DNA of 64,000 nt from Gordonia sp. SL306 (lineage in GTDB: Bacteria > Actinomycetota > Actinomycetes > Mycobacteriales > Mycobacteriaceae). Both the position numbers and the translations under genes were made by a program. Positions 42,484-52,004 of this stretch are shown here, piece by piece (position 1 is the first letter of the stretch; each line of letters opens with the position of its first letter). The notes beneath the pieces were generated by a model. That model worked only from the letters and a program-made list of their open reading frames with translations, did no database searches and was not told the origin of the DNA. The stretch lies in contig NZ_CP113063.1 in the NCBI RefSeq assembly GCF_026625785.1, positions 3,100,001 to 3,164,000 of the forward strand, read 5' to 3'.

Positions 42484-43755
42484 ATGAGCGCGCACCCTCC
42501 CCTCTCCCGTCGAGCCGTCCTCGCAGCGGCCGGCCTCGGCGCCGTCGGCGTGGCCGCGGCAGCCTGTTCCACCGGCGAGTCCGGCAGCACCGACGACGCG
42601 AAACCCGCTGCACCCACGGTCAACGTCGTCTACACGCCTGCCCTGGATTCCGACGACGCCCCCAATCCGACCGCCGTCGTCTCGGTGAAGGCCGAGAACG
42701 GCCTGCTCAACCCCGATGTCAAGCTGCTCAATCCCAGCGGCAAGGCCGTCGCAGGCACCTTGTCGGAGGATCGGAAGACCTTCACCATCAATGAGCCGCT
42801 GGGCTACGGCTCGCAGTACACCTGGCATGGCACCGCGGTCGGCTACGACCGGGTCAGCACCCAGGTGACCGGATCCTTCACGACGCTGTCGCCGTCGTCG
42901 CAGATGAACGTTGTGGTGAACATCGGCGACGGCCAGGAGGTCGGCATCGCGGCGCCGCTCATCCTCAAGTTCAACGGCACCGTCGAGGACAAGGAAGCGG
43001 TCGAGAAGGCTCTCACCGTGACCACCGAGCCGCCGACCGAGGGCGCTTGGGCGTGGCTCGGCGAGGACAACGGATCGCGGGCGCATTGGCGGACCAAGGA
43101 GTATTACGCACCCGGGACCAAGGTGCACATGTCGGCCAAGCTGTACGGCGTCGACCACGGCGGCGGCGCATACGGCGCAGCCGATGTCACCAGCGATTTC
43201 GTCATCGGCCGATCGCAGGTGGTGAAGGCCGAGGCGTCGTCGCACCAGATCGTCGTGGTGCGCGACGGAGGCGTGTTGATGACGCTGCCGTGCAGTTACG
43301 GCGGGGGAGACCTCGATCGCAACGTCACGCGTTCGGGTATCCACGTGGTGACGGAGAAGTACGAGGACTTCTTCATGAGCAACCCGGCCGCGGGGTATTT
43401 CAACATCCGGGAGCGCTACGCCGTGCGGATCTCCAACAACGGCGAGTTCATCCACGCGAACCCGGAAACGATTGGCGTGCAGGGGTCGTCGAACGTGACG
43501 AACGGTTGCATCAACCTCTCGCTGGAGAACGCACAGCGGTACTTCGAGTCCGCGATCTACGGCGACCCGGTGGAGGTGACCGGCACCCGCATCGCCCTCT
43601 CCGAGGCCGACGGCGACATCTTCGACTGGATCTACGACTGGAACTCGTGGACCGGGATGTCGGCGATCAAGGGTGACCCGTCCCAGGTTACCGCACCCGC
43701 CACCCCGTCCGGCGCGCCGACGTCCAACGCGCCGGCACCGGCGCCGCCCGGCTGA
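42484..43755 (+). CDS. L,D-transpeptidase lipoprotein (LdtE/LprQ, Rv0483 type)
   Basis: A 423-residue envelope enzyme that forms 3-3 cross-links in peptidoglycan. It starts with a twin-arginine-type lipoprotein signal (LSRRAVLAAAGLG then AAAAC). Immunoglobulin-like domains follow (about residues 45-245), then the YkuD catalytic domain (about 250-375) with IVVVRDGGVLMTLPCSYGG and the active-site SSNVTNGCINLS (Cys342), preceded by the histidine FIHANP. The C-terminus is Pro/Ala/Ser-rich. It matches Rv0483 by architecture and neighbours. Confidence 0.91.
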   Translation: MSAHPPLSRRAVLAAAGLGAVGVAAAACSTGESGSTDDAKPAAPTVNVVYTPALDSDDAPNPTAVVSVKAENGLLNPDVKLLNPSGKAVAGTLSEDRKTFTINEPLGYGSQYTWHGTAVGYDRVSTQVTGSFTTLSPSSQMNVVVNIGDGQEVGIAAPLILKFNGTVEDKEAVEKALTVTTEPPTEGAWAWLGEDNGSRAHWRTKEYYAPGTKVHMSAKLYGVDHGGGAYGAADVTSDFVIGRSQVVKAEASSHQIVVVRDGGVLMTLPCSYGGGDLDRNVTRSGIHVVTEKYEDFFMSNPAAGYFNIRERYAVRISNNGEFIHANPETIGVQGSSNVTNGCINLSLENAQRYFESAIYGDPVEVTGTRIALSEADGDIFDWIYDWNSWTGMSAIKGDPSQVTAPATPSGAPTSNAPAPAPPG

Positions 43756-43764
43756 TCCGCCGGA

Positions 43765-43785
43765 ACCGGCTGTCGTTCAGCCGGT
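43765..43785. terminator. Terminator hairpin between the transpeptidase and SDR genes
   Basis: ACCGGCTG (43765-43772) pairs perfectly with CAGCCGGT (43778-43785) around five bases. It overlaps the last bases of the convergent SDR gene and can serve both strands. Confidence 0.6.
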
Positions 43786-44547
43786 CTTGACGTTGCGGCG
43801 GGCCGATGCCTGATCGCGCGGCTTGATGACGATCTGGTCGAGATCGACGTGGGGTGGGCGGGACGCGACAAAACCGATCACCTCGGCGACGTCGTCAGCG
43901 CTCAGCGGAGTGAGGCCCTCGTACACTGCGTCCGCCCGCTCCTTGTCACCCTCGAAACGGACGAGGGAGAAGTCCGTCTCCACCATGCCGGGCGCGATCT
44001 CGGTGAGGCGTACAGGCTTTCCGAGCAGCTCGAAACGCAGGGTGCGGTGCATCACCGCCTGCGCGTGCTTGGCGGAGGTGTATCCGGACCCGTTGTCGTA
44101 GGCCTCGATCGCGGCGATCGAGGTTATCGTCACGATGAGTCCATCCCCGGAGGCGATGAGTGCCGGGATCAGCGCCTTGGTGATCCGCAGGGTGCCGAGG
44201 ACGTTCGTCTCCCACATCCATCGCCAGTCGTCGAGGTCGGCGGTGGCCACCGGATCGAGCCCCTTGGCACCACCCGCATTGTTCACCACCACGTGAACCT
44301 TCTCGAGGTCTGCGACAAAGGCATTCACCGAGGTCTCGTCGGTCACGTCGAGTTGTCGACCGGTGCCACCGATCTCGTTCGCGAGCTCGTCGATCAGTTC
44401 GGTCCGCCGCGCTCCGAGCACCACGTGGTAGCCCTGCGCGGCCAGCTGTCGTGCCGTCGCCGCGCCGATGCCCGAGCTCGCGCCGGTCACCACCGCGACC
44501 TTCTGCTCGGACTCCGACGAACCTGGTTGTGCCGTGCTGCTACTCAT
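43777..44547 (-). CDS. Short-chain dehydrogenase/reductase, Rv0484c type
   Basis: A 256-residue classical SDR. The cofactor motif is VVTGASSGIGAATARQL; the NNAG motif appears as VVVNNAGGAKG; the active site is SIAAIEAYDNGSGYTSAKHAQ with catalytic Tyr and Lys. It corresponds by order to Rv0484c, which lies between the L,D-transpeptidase and the ROK regulator in M. tuberculosis. The likely substrate is unknown. It is divergent from the ROK gene with 42 bases between starts. Confidence 0.88.
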   Translation of the reverse strand: MSSSTAQPGSSESEQKVAVVTGASSGIGAATARQLAAQGYHVVLGARRTELIDELANEIGGTGRQLDVTDETSVNAFVADLEKVHVVVNNAGGAKGLDPVATADLDDWRWMWETNVLGTLRITKALIPALIASGDGLIVTITSIAAIEAYDNGSGYTSAKHAQAVMHRTLRFELLGKPVRLTEIAPGMVETDFSLVRFEGDKERADAVYEGLTPLSADDVAEVIGFVASRPPHVDLDQIVIKPRDQASARRNVKTG

Positions 44548-44589
44548 GCGTTCAGCTTAGCGACGCTCGCGGATTGCTAGATTCAGTGC

Positions 44590-45711
44590 ATGTTGCCCAC
44601 CGGAGTCGTACCCGCGGCGCTGCAGGTGGGTTCGATCCCCGCTGCCGCGGTGTTGCAGGCGGTCCGGGTCAACGCGCCGGTCACCCGTGACCACCTGGCG
44701 GCGGCCACGTCACTCTCACCGGCGACGATCAACCGGCAGGTCACGATCCTCTCCCGTCTCGGACTCGTCGTCGAGCGGCCCGATCTGGTCGACCCCGGCG
44801 GGATCGGCAGGCCGAAGAATCCGCTGACCCTGGATCGGGACAAGCTGTGTGTCGCCGGAATGCACATCGGGGCGCGCCGGACGCTGCTGGCGATCGCCGA
44901 CCTCGGTGGCCGCACGCTCTACAGTCACGCCGTGCGCACCCCGCACGACGAGTCCGAGGTCGGCGATCTCTGCCGGCAGTTGCGTGAGCTCGCCGCGCGT
45001 TTCGGTGGCCGACGGTTGTTGTGGGCGGGTGTCGCATCGGGCGGTCTGGTGGACGCCGCGACCGGCGTCATCGACCACCCGGTGCTCGGCTGGCGCCGGG
45101 TGCCCATCGGGACGATGCTGTCCGCAGAACTCGGGGTGCCGGTCTCGGTCTGCGAGCACGTGCAGGCGATGGCAGCGGCCGAACTGCTGTTGACCTACCC
45201 GCGAGAGTTCGACGGCACTGCCCTGTTCTTCTATGCGCGGGAGACGGTCGGCATGGCGATGACCATCGACGGCAAGGTCCACATGCCGTTGCGGGGGGCC
45301 GGGACCATCGGGCATCTACCGGTGAACGCGTCGGTCCTCGCGCCGGCCGGCGCTGCCACGCTCCAGCAGGTGATCGGCAGCAGTCCGGCACGGCGGGCGG
45401 CGGAGCGGCTGGAGGTCCCCGACGACGCGGCCCAGATCGTCGACGACCGTGCGGAGGTGCTCGGCGCCGCTGTCGCGATGTTGCGCGACGTCATCAATCC
45501 GGACGCGATCGTGGTGTCCGGCGACGCGTTTGCCGCACATCCCGACGGCCTGGCGCCGGTGCAGGCCGCCTTCGACAAGGCGTCGACAACTCTTCGGCCG
45601 CTCGAGATCGCGCCGTCCCGCTTCGGGATTCGCGTGCAGGAGAGTGCCGCGGTTGTGGTAGCGCTCAGCGTGATCTATGCCGATCCGGTCGGAGCAACCG
45701 CCACCGACTGA
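44590..45711 (+). CDS. ROK-family transcriptional regulator, Rv0485 type
   Basis: A 373-residue protein with an N-terminal winged helix (about residues 15-70; VTRDHLAAATSLSPATINRQ) and a ROK domain. In the sugar-kinase site the usual ND catalytic aspartate pattern is changed (VCEHVQAMAAAELL), and the CxCGxxGC zinc motif is missing, so it is a regulator and not a kinase. In M. tuberculosis Rv0485 regulates pe13/ppe18; here the target is unknown. The ATG at 44590 has no clear ribosome binding site and may start a leaderless mRNA. Confidence 0.85.
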   Translation: MLPTGVVPAALQVGSIPAAAVLQAVRVNAPVTRDHLAAATSLSPATINRQVTILSRLGLVVERPDLVDPGGIGRPKNPLTLDRDKLCVAGMHIGARRTLLAIADLGGRTLYSHAVRTPHDESEVGDLCRQLRELAARFGGRRLLWAGVASGGLVDAATGVIDHPVLGWRRVPIGTMLSAELGVPVSVCEHVQAMAAAELLLTYPREFDGTALFFYARETVGMAMTIDGKVHMPLRGAGTIGHLPVNASVLAPAGAATLQQVIGSSPARRAAERLEVPDDAAQIVDDRAEVLGAAVAMLRDVINPDAIVVSGDAFAAHPDGLAPVQAAFDKASTTLRPLEIAPSRFGIRVQESAAVVVALSVIYADPVGATATD

Positions 45712-45767
45712 GCGAGTCGGACAGTGCCCGCGGTGCCGGTCGACCAGCGATGACCTACCGTGGTGCC

Positions 45768-46580
45768 ATGACCACATCCCCACGCGACGTCGCGGCGTCC
45801 CTCGAGGTATATGTCTCCGCCGCCACCGAGTTGGAGATGCAGATAGCGGTCGCCCGGCTACCCGGTCTGACGATGACCGAAAGTCTGACGGTCACCATCG
45901 ACGGAAACCCGGTGCAGCCGGAGGAGATCGTCGGCGAACATGGCAGTCGCATCCACCGCCTGCAGATCGAGTCCGGTCTCGTGGCCATCGAGTACTCGGC
46001 ATCGGTCACCACACCGGCCGACCCGATCCCGGTCGGCGTGACGGACCGTTCGATCTACCTGCGGCCCAGCCGATATGCGGAGTGCGACAAGTTCTTCGGA
46101 TTCGCCGCAGGACAGTTCGACACGAGCCTGCCGCCCGGTGAACTCCTCATCCAGGTGACCGAGTTCGTCCAGAATCGGCTGAACTACATACCCGGTGCGA
46201 GCGACCCGATCGACGGCGCGGCAGACACCCTGCTCGCCGGTGCAGGCGTCTGCCGCGACTACGCGCATCTCGTCGTCGCGCTGCTCCGCGCGCTCAACAT
46301 CCCGGCGCGTCTCGTCGCCGTCTACGCGCCGGGCTGCGACCCGATGGACTTCCACGCGGTGGCCGAGGCCATCATCGACGACGAATGGGTCGTCGTGGAT
46401 GCCACCCGCCTCGCGCCTCGGCAGAGCCTCGTGCGGATCTCCACCGGCCGCGACGCCGCCGACACCGCCTTTCTCGACAATCACCGCGGGACGATCAACC
46501 TCAACTATTACAAGGTCACCGCGACGGTGCGGGGGGATCTGCCGGTCGACACCGGAGAGCAGCGTATCCGCATAGGCTGA
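45768..46580 (+). CDS. Transglutaminase-like cysteine protease-fold protein
   Basis: A 270-residue protein of the transglutaminase-like superfamily. The catalytic triad is recognisable: Cys162 in GAGVCRDYAHLVVALLRA, His in MDFHAVAEAI, and Asp in VVVDATRLAP. The N-terminal 120 residues form a beta-rich domain (as in bacterial transglutaminase N-terminal regions). Members of this group hydrolyse or rearrange isopeptide bonds, often in actinobacteria with circular-ATP-grasp partners, which are not seen here. The following metallopeptidase starts five bases after the stop codon, so the two are an operon. Confidence 0.86.
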   Translation: MTTSPRDVAASLEVYVSAATELEMQIAVARLPGLTMTESLTVTIDGNPVQPEEIVGEHGSRIHRLQIESGLVAIEYSASVTTPADPIPVGVTDRSIYLRPSRYAECDKFFGFAAGQFDTSLPPGELLIQVTEFVQNRLNYIPGASDPIDGAADTLLAGAGVCRDYAHLVVALLRALNIPARLVAVYAPGCDPMDFHAVAEAIIDDEWVVVDATRLAPRQSLVRISTGRDAADTAFLDNHRGTINLNYYKVTATVRGDLPVDTGEQRIRIG

Positions 46581-46584
46581 CGCC

Positions 46585-47700
46585 ATGCATGCACTCACGT
46601 GCCCGATCTGCAACGCGCTCTCGGGTTTCGTCAACCAGGAATGCCCGGGATGCGGCACCACGGTGGGCGTCCATCTGCCGTCGCGTTCCCTGGTGGTGGC
46701 TTCCGAAGACGGTGTCGAGATCGACGGCAGGCGGTGGGTCCGCTGCTCGAACTGGGCGGGTACCGGCTGTAACTGGATGACCCTGGCCGAGGTCGACGAG
46801 AGCTCGATCGGGCTGCGGGGCCGCTGCTTTCCCGGTTCACTGGTGCGTCGCCACCCCGAGACCGACGACACGATCGCCCTCGAGAAGCTGAACCCGACCG
46901 CTCGGGACATGCGCATGCTGATCTATCAACTCGTCGACCTCGGGTTGCCGGTGGAACCGTTCTGGCGCTCCGACGGCGGCCTGGCCTTCGACCTGCTGTC
47001 GAGTCTGAGCACCGGGCGTCAGGTGATGATCGGCCACGCCAACGGGGTGGTCACCATCGACCTCGCGGAGTCGATGGATGCCTACCGTGAACGGCTGCGG
47101 GTGGACCTCGGTGAGCAGTATCGGACCATGCTCGGTCACTTCCGGCACGAGGTCGGGCACTATTTCGAGCACATCCTGGTCGAAACCGGCGATGGTGCAA
47201 CCGAATACCTCGACAAGGCCCGCGAGATCTTCGGCGACGAACGGGCAAGCTACGCCGATGCGATCACCCGGCACTACACATTCGGTCCGCCGCGCAATTG
47301 GCAGGACTCGTTCATCTCGGAGTACGCGACGATGCATCCGTGGGAAGACTTCGCCGAGTGTTTCGCCCATTATCTGCACATCACCGGAACCATCGACACC
47401 GCAAGGGAATCCGGGCTCATGCTGGAGAGCGATCAGGTCCGCTTCGCGATGGATCACGACATCGTCCCGCTGGCCTCGTACGCCGACGAACCCATCGAGC
47501 GTCTGCTGTATGACTGGAAGTGGTTGTCCACGATGTTCAACCGGGTCAACGCCGCGATGGGCCGTCGGCCGCTCTACCCGTTCGACATCCCGAAGCCGGT
47601 GGTCCGCAAACTGGGCTTCGTGCACCGGGTGATCCGGGAGACCGCGAAGCGCCACCATGCGCACGACCCTCTCGTCGACGCCCCGGTGACGTCTGCCTGA
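46585..47700 (+). CDS. Zinc-ribbon/zinc-metallopeptidase family protein
   Basis: A 371-residue protein. The N-terminus has a zinc-ribbon-like CPICNALSGFVNQECPGCG (four cysteines), with another pair at CSNWAGTGC. The core contains the metallopeptidase motif FRHEVGHYFEH (His188, Glu189, His192) and a downstream WEDFAECFAHYLHI with a third ligand candidate. This matches the putative zinc-binding metallopeptidase family (PF15887-like) seen beside transglutaminase-like genes in proteobacteria and actinobacteria. The two form an operon. Target unknown. Confidence 0.84.
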   Translation: MHALTCPICNALSGFVNQECPGCGTTVGVHLPSRSLVVASEDGVEIDGRRWVRCSNWAGTGCNWMTLAEVDESSIGLRGRCFPGSLVRRHPETDDTIALEKLNPTARDMRMLIYQLVDLGLPVEPFWRSDGGLAFDLLSSLSTGRQVMIGHANGVVTIDLAESMDAYRERLRVDLGEQYRTMLGHFRHEVGHYFEHILVETGDGATEYLDKAREIFGDERASYADAITRHYTFGPPRNWQDSFISEYATMHPWEDFAECFAHYLHITGTIDTARESGLMLESDQVRFAMDHDIVPLASYADEPIERLLYDWKWLSTMFNRVNAAMGRRPLYPFDIPKPVVRKLGFVHRVIRETAKRHHAHDPLVDAPVTSA

Positions 47701-47712
47701 CCGGCATCCCGC

Positions 47713-47922
47713 CGATCGGGCGCATTCCCGCGTCGATCGGGCGCACGCCTGCGTCGATCGGGCGCACCTGTGCGCCGACTGTGCGCAGAATCCCGCCGAC
47801 TGTGCGCGACATGTTCCGCTGTGCCCACTCGCCGCGAATCTGTGCCCGATCGGCGAGATTCTGCGCCCGATCGACGGGATTGTGCGCACAGTCGGCGAGA
47901 TCCTGTGCCCAATGGGCGAGGT
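47713..47922. repeat. Ten-unit array of 21-bp repeats that reverses orientation midway
   Basis: Ten consecutive 21-base units lie between the convergent metallopeptidase and otsB genes. Units 1-5 (47713-47817) carry CGATCGGGCGCA or CGACTGTGCGCA; units 6-10 (47818-47922) carry the reverse complement theme, for example TGTGCCCGATCGGCG and TGTGCGCACAGTCGGCG. Phase stays at 21 throughout. The two halves can pair into one long imperfect hairpin, a possible bidirectional terminator. There are no spacers, so it is not CRISPR. Confidence 0.85.
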
Positions 47923-47933
47923 CGAGGCCAGGG

Positions 47934-48725
47934 TCAGGCCTTGTCCGCCAACCATTCCCGGCGACGGCCGGTGACGAACTCGAGTACGGTCGCCACGTCG
48001 TCGGTGTCCTCGATCCGGTAGGAGGCCGCGGTCTCGCCGGCGCCGACCTTGATGCTCACATCGCCGTCGTCGGTTCGCAGATGTGCGAATGCCTTCTCGT
48101 CGGTCACGTCGTCGCCGAGGTAGATCACCACGTCGGCGTCGAAACGATCGCGCAGGACGTCGAGGGCGTGACCCTTGCTGGTCTCGATGACGGCGAGTTC
48201 GACGACGGCCTTGCCCTCGGTGACCTCGACTCCGGGCCACGCGGCAGGGCCCGATCGGGTGCGGCGGAGAGCGATCTCGGCGTCGGCAGGTGTCGCGTTG
48301 CGCACATGGATGACCGCGCTCGCCGGCTTGGTCTCCACCATTGCGCCGGGGTAATCGGCTGCGATGGAACGTAATTCGTCGATGATGCGGCCGAGCAGAG
48401 CGCGGTGCTCGTCGGTGATCTCGGAGGCGAATCCGGATTCGAACTCGCTGCCGTGGCTACCCACCAGGGTCACCGGCGCCGTGAGCCCCGACAACTCCGC
48501 GAGCACCGACAGCGCACGCCCGGAGATGACGGCGGCCGCGGTTCCCGGCAGACTGCCGGCCGCCTCGATCGCGGCGACGGAGGCCGGATCGGGCACCGCG
48601 TCCTCGGGGCGGGAGACCAGGGGTGAGACGCAGCCGTCGTAGTCGGATGCCACCAGCAGGCGTCGGGACTGCGCGGCACTCAGCAATGCCTCGCGCAGGT
48701 CGGCCGGGATTCCGGTCGCGCTCAT
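47934..48725 (-). CDS. otsB: Trehalose-6-phosphate phosphatase
   Basis: A 263-residue HAD-superfamily phosphatase that dephosphorylates trehalose-6-phosphate to trehalose. Motif I is [12 protein letters not shown] (nucleophile and acid aspartates); [11 protein letters not shown] is the threonine/serine motif region; [10 protein letters not shown] is the Mg-binding motif IV. The ATG at 48725 overlaps the otsA stop (ATGA), confirming otsA-otsB coupling. Trehalose is a stress solute and a precursor of mycolyl-trehalose lipids in Mycobacteriales. The 21-bp repeat array lies just beyond its stop. Confidence 0.93.
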   Translation of the reverse strand: MSATGIPADLREALLSAAQSRRLLVASDYDGCVSPLVSRPEDAVPDPASVAAIEAAGSLPGTAAAVISGRALSVLAELSGLTAPVTLVGSHGSEFESGFASEITDEHRALLGRIIDELRSIAADYPGAMVETKPASAVIHVRNATPADAEIALRRTRSGPAAWPGVEVTEGKAVVELAVIETSKGHALDVLRDRFDADVVIYLGDDVTDEKAFAHLRTDDGDVSIKVGAGETAASYRIEDTDDVATVLEFVTGRRREWLADKA

Positions 48726-50257
48726 TCGTCCCGGCCGGACGATTGCGAACCGCCGTCGACGAGGTGGACGCCACGGTTGGCGTCGGCTGCCGTCTCCGAC
48801 AACGAGGACAGCGTGCCCAGAAAGCTCTCCGCCCACTTCGTCACGTTGTGGGTGAGGACCTGACGACGGAGTGCGCGCATCCGCCGTCGACCCTCGTTCT
48901 GGGTCTGCTCGACAGCGGCGACGATCGCGTCCTTGACACCGTCGAGATCATACGGATTCGCCTGGTATGCGCTCCGCAATTCGGCTGCGGCGCCGGTGAA
49001 TTCGCTGAGCACCAGCGCGCCACCGAGGTCGCTGCGACAGGCCACGTATTCCTTGGCGACCAGGTTCATCCCGTCGCGGAGCGGGGTCACGAGCATGACG
49101 TCGGCGGCGACGAAGAAGGCGATCAGTTCGTCGCGGGGGACCGGGCGGTGCAGGTACTGGATCACGGGCTGCCCAACGCTGCCGTAGGCGCCGTTGATGT
49201 TTCCGACGAGCTGCTCGATGCCTGCGCGCATCCGGACGTAGCTGTCCACACGTTCGCGGCTGGGGGTGGCCAACTGCACCATCACGGTCTGCTCGGGGTC
49301 GATCCGTTTCTCCGCCAAGAGCTCTGACAGGGCCTTGAGCCGCACATCGATGCCCTTGGTGTAGTCGAGCCGGTCGACGCCGAGCATGATCGTCTTCGGA
49401 TTGCCGAGTTCCTCGCGGATCTCGACCGCCCGCTTACGGATCTGCTTGGACCGGGAATTGGCGTCGAGTTCGCCCGAGTCGATGGAGATCGGGAAGGCGC
49501 CCACCCGCACCGTGCGGAATCCGACCTGGACCACGCCGAAGCGCGATCGCACCCCGACCGAGCCCTTGCTGGTCGCCTGCCCCGCCAGCCGGCGGGCGAG
49601 GAAAAGGAAGTTCTGTGCGCCGCCGGGCAGATGGAACCCGATGAGATCCGCGCCGAGCAGGCCTTCGACGATCTCGGTCCGCCACGGGAGTTGCATGAAC
49701 AGCTCGACAGGCGGGAACGGGATGTGGAGGAAGAAACCGATCTTCAGATCGGGCCGCAGCATCCGCAGCATCTTCGGGACCAGCTGCAGCTGGTAGTCCT
49801 GTATCCACACGATCGCGCCCTCGGCGGCCGCTGCGGCGGTCTTCTCGGCGAACCGGCGGTTCACCTCGACATAGGTGTTCCACCATTCGCGGTGGTACTC
49901 CGGTTTGACGATGACGTCGTGATAGAGCGGCCACAGGGTCGCATTGGAGAAGCCCTCGTAGTACTCGGCGATCTCCCGTGTCGACAACGGGACCGCATGG
50001 ATCTCGACGCCCTCGATGTCCGGGTTGTCGTCGGAATCGGCGATGCCGGACCAGCCAACCCACGCCCCGGTCTGCGCCCGGAGGATCGGCTCCAGCGCGG
50101 TGACCAGGCCGCCGGGGCTGCGTTTCCAGTTGACGGTGCCGTCGGGCAGCACTTCTTTGTCGACCGGAAGGCGGTTCGCGACGACGACGAACTGCGCGTC
50201 CCCCTTGGGTTGTTCGGCGGTGGTCGCGCCGTTCGAAACGTGCCCGGACTCCGCCAT
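48722..50257 (-). CDS. otsA: Alpha,alpha-trehalose-phosphate synthase
   Basis: A 511-residue GT20 glycosyltransferase making trehalose-6-phosphate from UDP/ADP-glucose and glucose-6-phosphate. Motifs include [72 protein letters not shown] and [17 protein letters not shown]. Length is normal. It is preceded by a 53-codon gene on the same strand and followed by otsB with a four-base overlap. It should support trehalose for stress protection and for cell-wall glycolipids. Confidence 0.95.
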   Translation of the reverse strand: MAESGHVSNGATTAEQPKGDAQFVVVANRLPVDKEVLPDGTVNWKRSPGGLVTALEPILRAQTGAWVGWSGIADSDDNPDIEGVEIHAVPLSTREIAEYYEGFSNATLWPLYHDVIVKPEYHREWWNTYVEVNRRFAEKTAAAAAEGAIVWIQDYQLQLVPKMLRMLRPDLKIGFFLHIPFPPVELFMQLPWRTEIVEGLLGADLIGFHLPGGAQNFLFLARRLAGQATSKGSVGVRSRFGVVQVGFRTVRVGAFPISIDSGELDANSRSKQIRKRAVEIREELGNPKTIMLGVDRLDYTKGIDVRLKALSELLAEKRIDPEQTVMVQLATPSRERVDSYVRMRAGIEQLVGNINGAYGSVGQPVIQYLHRPVPRDELIAFFVAADVMLVTPLRDGMNLVAKEYVACRSDLGGALVLSEFTGAAAELRSAYQANPYDLDGVKDAIVAAVEQTQNEGRRRMRALRRQVLTHNVTKWAESFLGTLSSLSETAADANRGVHLVDGGSQSSGRDE

Positions 50258-50261
50258 CCCG

Positions 50262-50423
50262 CTAGGCGTTCTCGCCCGGCGCGATCCCCAACATGGACAG
50301 GAGCATCCGGCATTCGTCGGCGTCGGTCGCGTAGGCGGCGACGACGCGGCGCGCCGAGTTGGCGGTCTCGTCGGCTACCGGCTCCAACTCGTCGTCGGGG
50401 ATGTCGGTTGTCTTCGCAGGCAT
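50262..50423 (-). CDS. Small 53-residue protein upstream of otsA
   Basis: A short gene translating as [19 protein letters not shown] followed by a helical, alanine-rich segment and [14 protein letters not shown] near the C-terminus. An AGAGGAA ribosome binding site lies five bases before the ATG at 50423, and the stop lies four bases before the otsA start, the tight spacing of an operon. Codon third positions are GC-rich as in the flanking genes. I do not recognise a family; the acidic N-terminus and single helix suggest a small regulatory or accessory partner of OtsA. Confidence 0.6.
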   Translation of the reverse strand: MPAKTTDIPDDELEPVADETANSARRVVAAYATDADECRMLLSMLGIAPGENA

Positions 50424-50503
50424 GAGTTCCTCTTGCTTCGCAATCGTGTGTCCAGCGGTGGCTGGCGGCGCCGCGCCTGGTGTGGTGAGCGCGACACCCG
50501 ATT

Positions 50504-52000
50504 CTACCTGCTCGGCCGCGGTCGCTGGGGCATGACCTGGCGACGTCGGTCACCCACCGGGAAGCGTCCGTGCACCCGGTTGCGTCGGAGCATCGCCATC
50601 CAGGCCGGTCGCACAGCCAGCTGAGGTCGGCGCAGCGAGCGTGCGACGAACTCGCCGAGGGTGACCCCCGCGGCCAGTGCGCAACCGATCGCGAGTGCAC
50701 TGGTGATCCAGGTGAATCCGTCGACCGTCTGTTCGTTGAGGATGCCGTACAGACCGCGATAGACCGCCAGACCCGGCAGCAGCGGCGTGATACCCGCGAC
50801 CGCGACGACCAGCGGCGGGGTGAGGGCCCGGCGGGCCATCAGGCCACCGAGGAAACCGACGAGCGCGGCGGCGATACCGTTCGCGACGACTTCGCCGATC
50901 GAGGTGAACGTTGCCACCGCGACCACGGCCGCACCGATGGCGCCACCCACGAACGCCACCGGCAGAGCACGTTTCTCGGCGTAGCTCGCCAGCGCGTAGG
51001 CCAGCGCGGCGACGGCCCCGGCGAAGATGCGGGACGGGAGCTCGACGGCGGGGAACGTGGTGCCCGGGGTGATCGTCGGGAGGTAGATGCCCACATGTTC
51101 GAACAACTGGATCGCGATACCGACGCCTGCGATCAGTCCCCCGGTCATGAGCAGGAGTTCGAAGAACCGGGCAACACCGGTGATCGGCGCACCGGTGATC
51201 GCGTCCTGCACGGAGCCGACGAGCGACAGACCCGAGAGCAGCACCACGATGCCGGCCGCGATGACGAACGACGGACTCAAGTCGAAATTGAACCGCTCGG
51301 ACAGACCGAAGGTGATCGCAGCAGGCACCACCGCGATCACGCCTCCGGTGAACTGCTGGAAGAACACCGGGGTGCCGATCCGGTTCAGCCGACGATTCAC
51401 GAGGATCACCGCGACAGTACTGACAAAGGCGAGGAGGGCGCCCAGTAATCCGCCGCCCAGCAACACGGAGATACCGCCGGCCATCAGGCCCCACGCCGAG
51501 GTGGCGACCCAGTGCGGATAGGGGTGGGGCGCGGTGATGATCTCGTCGACCATCCGGTGCGCCGTCGACGGCGTGAGGGCCATGTCGCGGATGCGTCGCA
51601 CGAGCCGGTCGATCTCGGCGAGGCGGGTGAAGTCCATCGAGCGGTAATAGACCTGCTCCATCGTCGTGATGGGCGGCAGCGTGGCGCCGCGCCGCGCACT
51701 CACCACGATGGTGTTGTACGTGACGTCCACGTCGACGTCCTCGAGGCCGTAGACGCCTGCGACGAATTCGATCTGGTGCTGGGTGTCCGTGGCGGCGGTG
51801 CCCGAGTCCAGCAGTACCGCCCCGATCTTGGTCGCCAGATCGAGAACCTCGGTGATGGCGGCGACGTCGAAGCGGTCGATCGGCTTGCGCGGCGACACCA
51901 TGATGCTGCCGGGCTCGATGGTGTCGATGGTGGCCTGACGGTCACCGACGAGGTGGATGGGGTTCAGGTACCCCAACGCGCGGCCGATATACTCGCGCAC
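50504..52000 (-). CDS. ThrE-type threonine/serine exporter family protein
   Basis: A 498-residue membrane protein. The N-terminal soluble ThrE domain (about residues 40-165) has LDLATKIGAVLLDSGTAATD and DVDVTYNTIVVSAR; it is followed by about ten hydrophobic segments that end near residue 460. This is the arrangement of Corynebacterium glutamicum ThrE, which exports threonine and serine using the proton gradient. Substrate specificity is not proved here. The ATG at 52000 faces the tRNA gene, which is divergent and begins five bases away. Confidence 0.87.
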   Translation of the reverse strand: MREYIGRALGYLNPIHLVGDRQATIDTIEPGSIMVSPRKPIDRFDVAAITEVLDLATKIGAVLLDSGTAATDTQHQIEFVAGVYGLEDVDVDVTYNTIVVSARRGATLPPITTMEQVYYRSMDFTRLAEIDRLVRRIRDMALTPSTAHRMVDEIITAPHPYPHWVATSAWGLMAGGISVLLGGGLLGALLAFVSTVAVILVNRRLNRIGTPVFFQQFTGGVIAVVPAAITFGLSERFNFDLSPSFVIAAGIVVLLSGLSLVGSVQDAITGAPITGVARFFELLLMTGGLIAGVGIAIQLFEHVGIYLPTITPGTTFPAVELPSRIFAGAVAALAYALASYAEKRALPVAFVGGAIGAAVVAVATFTSIGEVVANGIAAALVGFLGGLMARRALTPPLVVAVAGITPLLPGLAVYRGLYGILNEQTVDGFTWITSALAIGCALAAGVTLGEFVARSLRRPQLAVRPAWMAMLRRNRVHGRFPVGDRRRQVMPQRPRPSR

Positions 52001-52004
52001 GCAG

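Noticed and set aside
40897-43455. Very long open frame (852 codons) on the minus strand opposite the XRE-cupin and L,D-transpeptidase genes
   Set aside because: Only the part ending at 41763 has methyltransferase motifs; the remainder is the antisense of two well-supported genes and results from high GC content.
47713-47922. CRISPR array
   Set aside because: The units are contiguous 21-mers without spacers, change orientation in the middle, and no cas genes are nearby.
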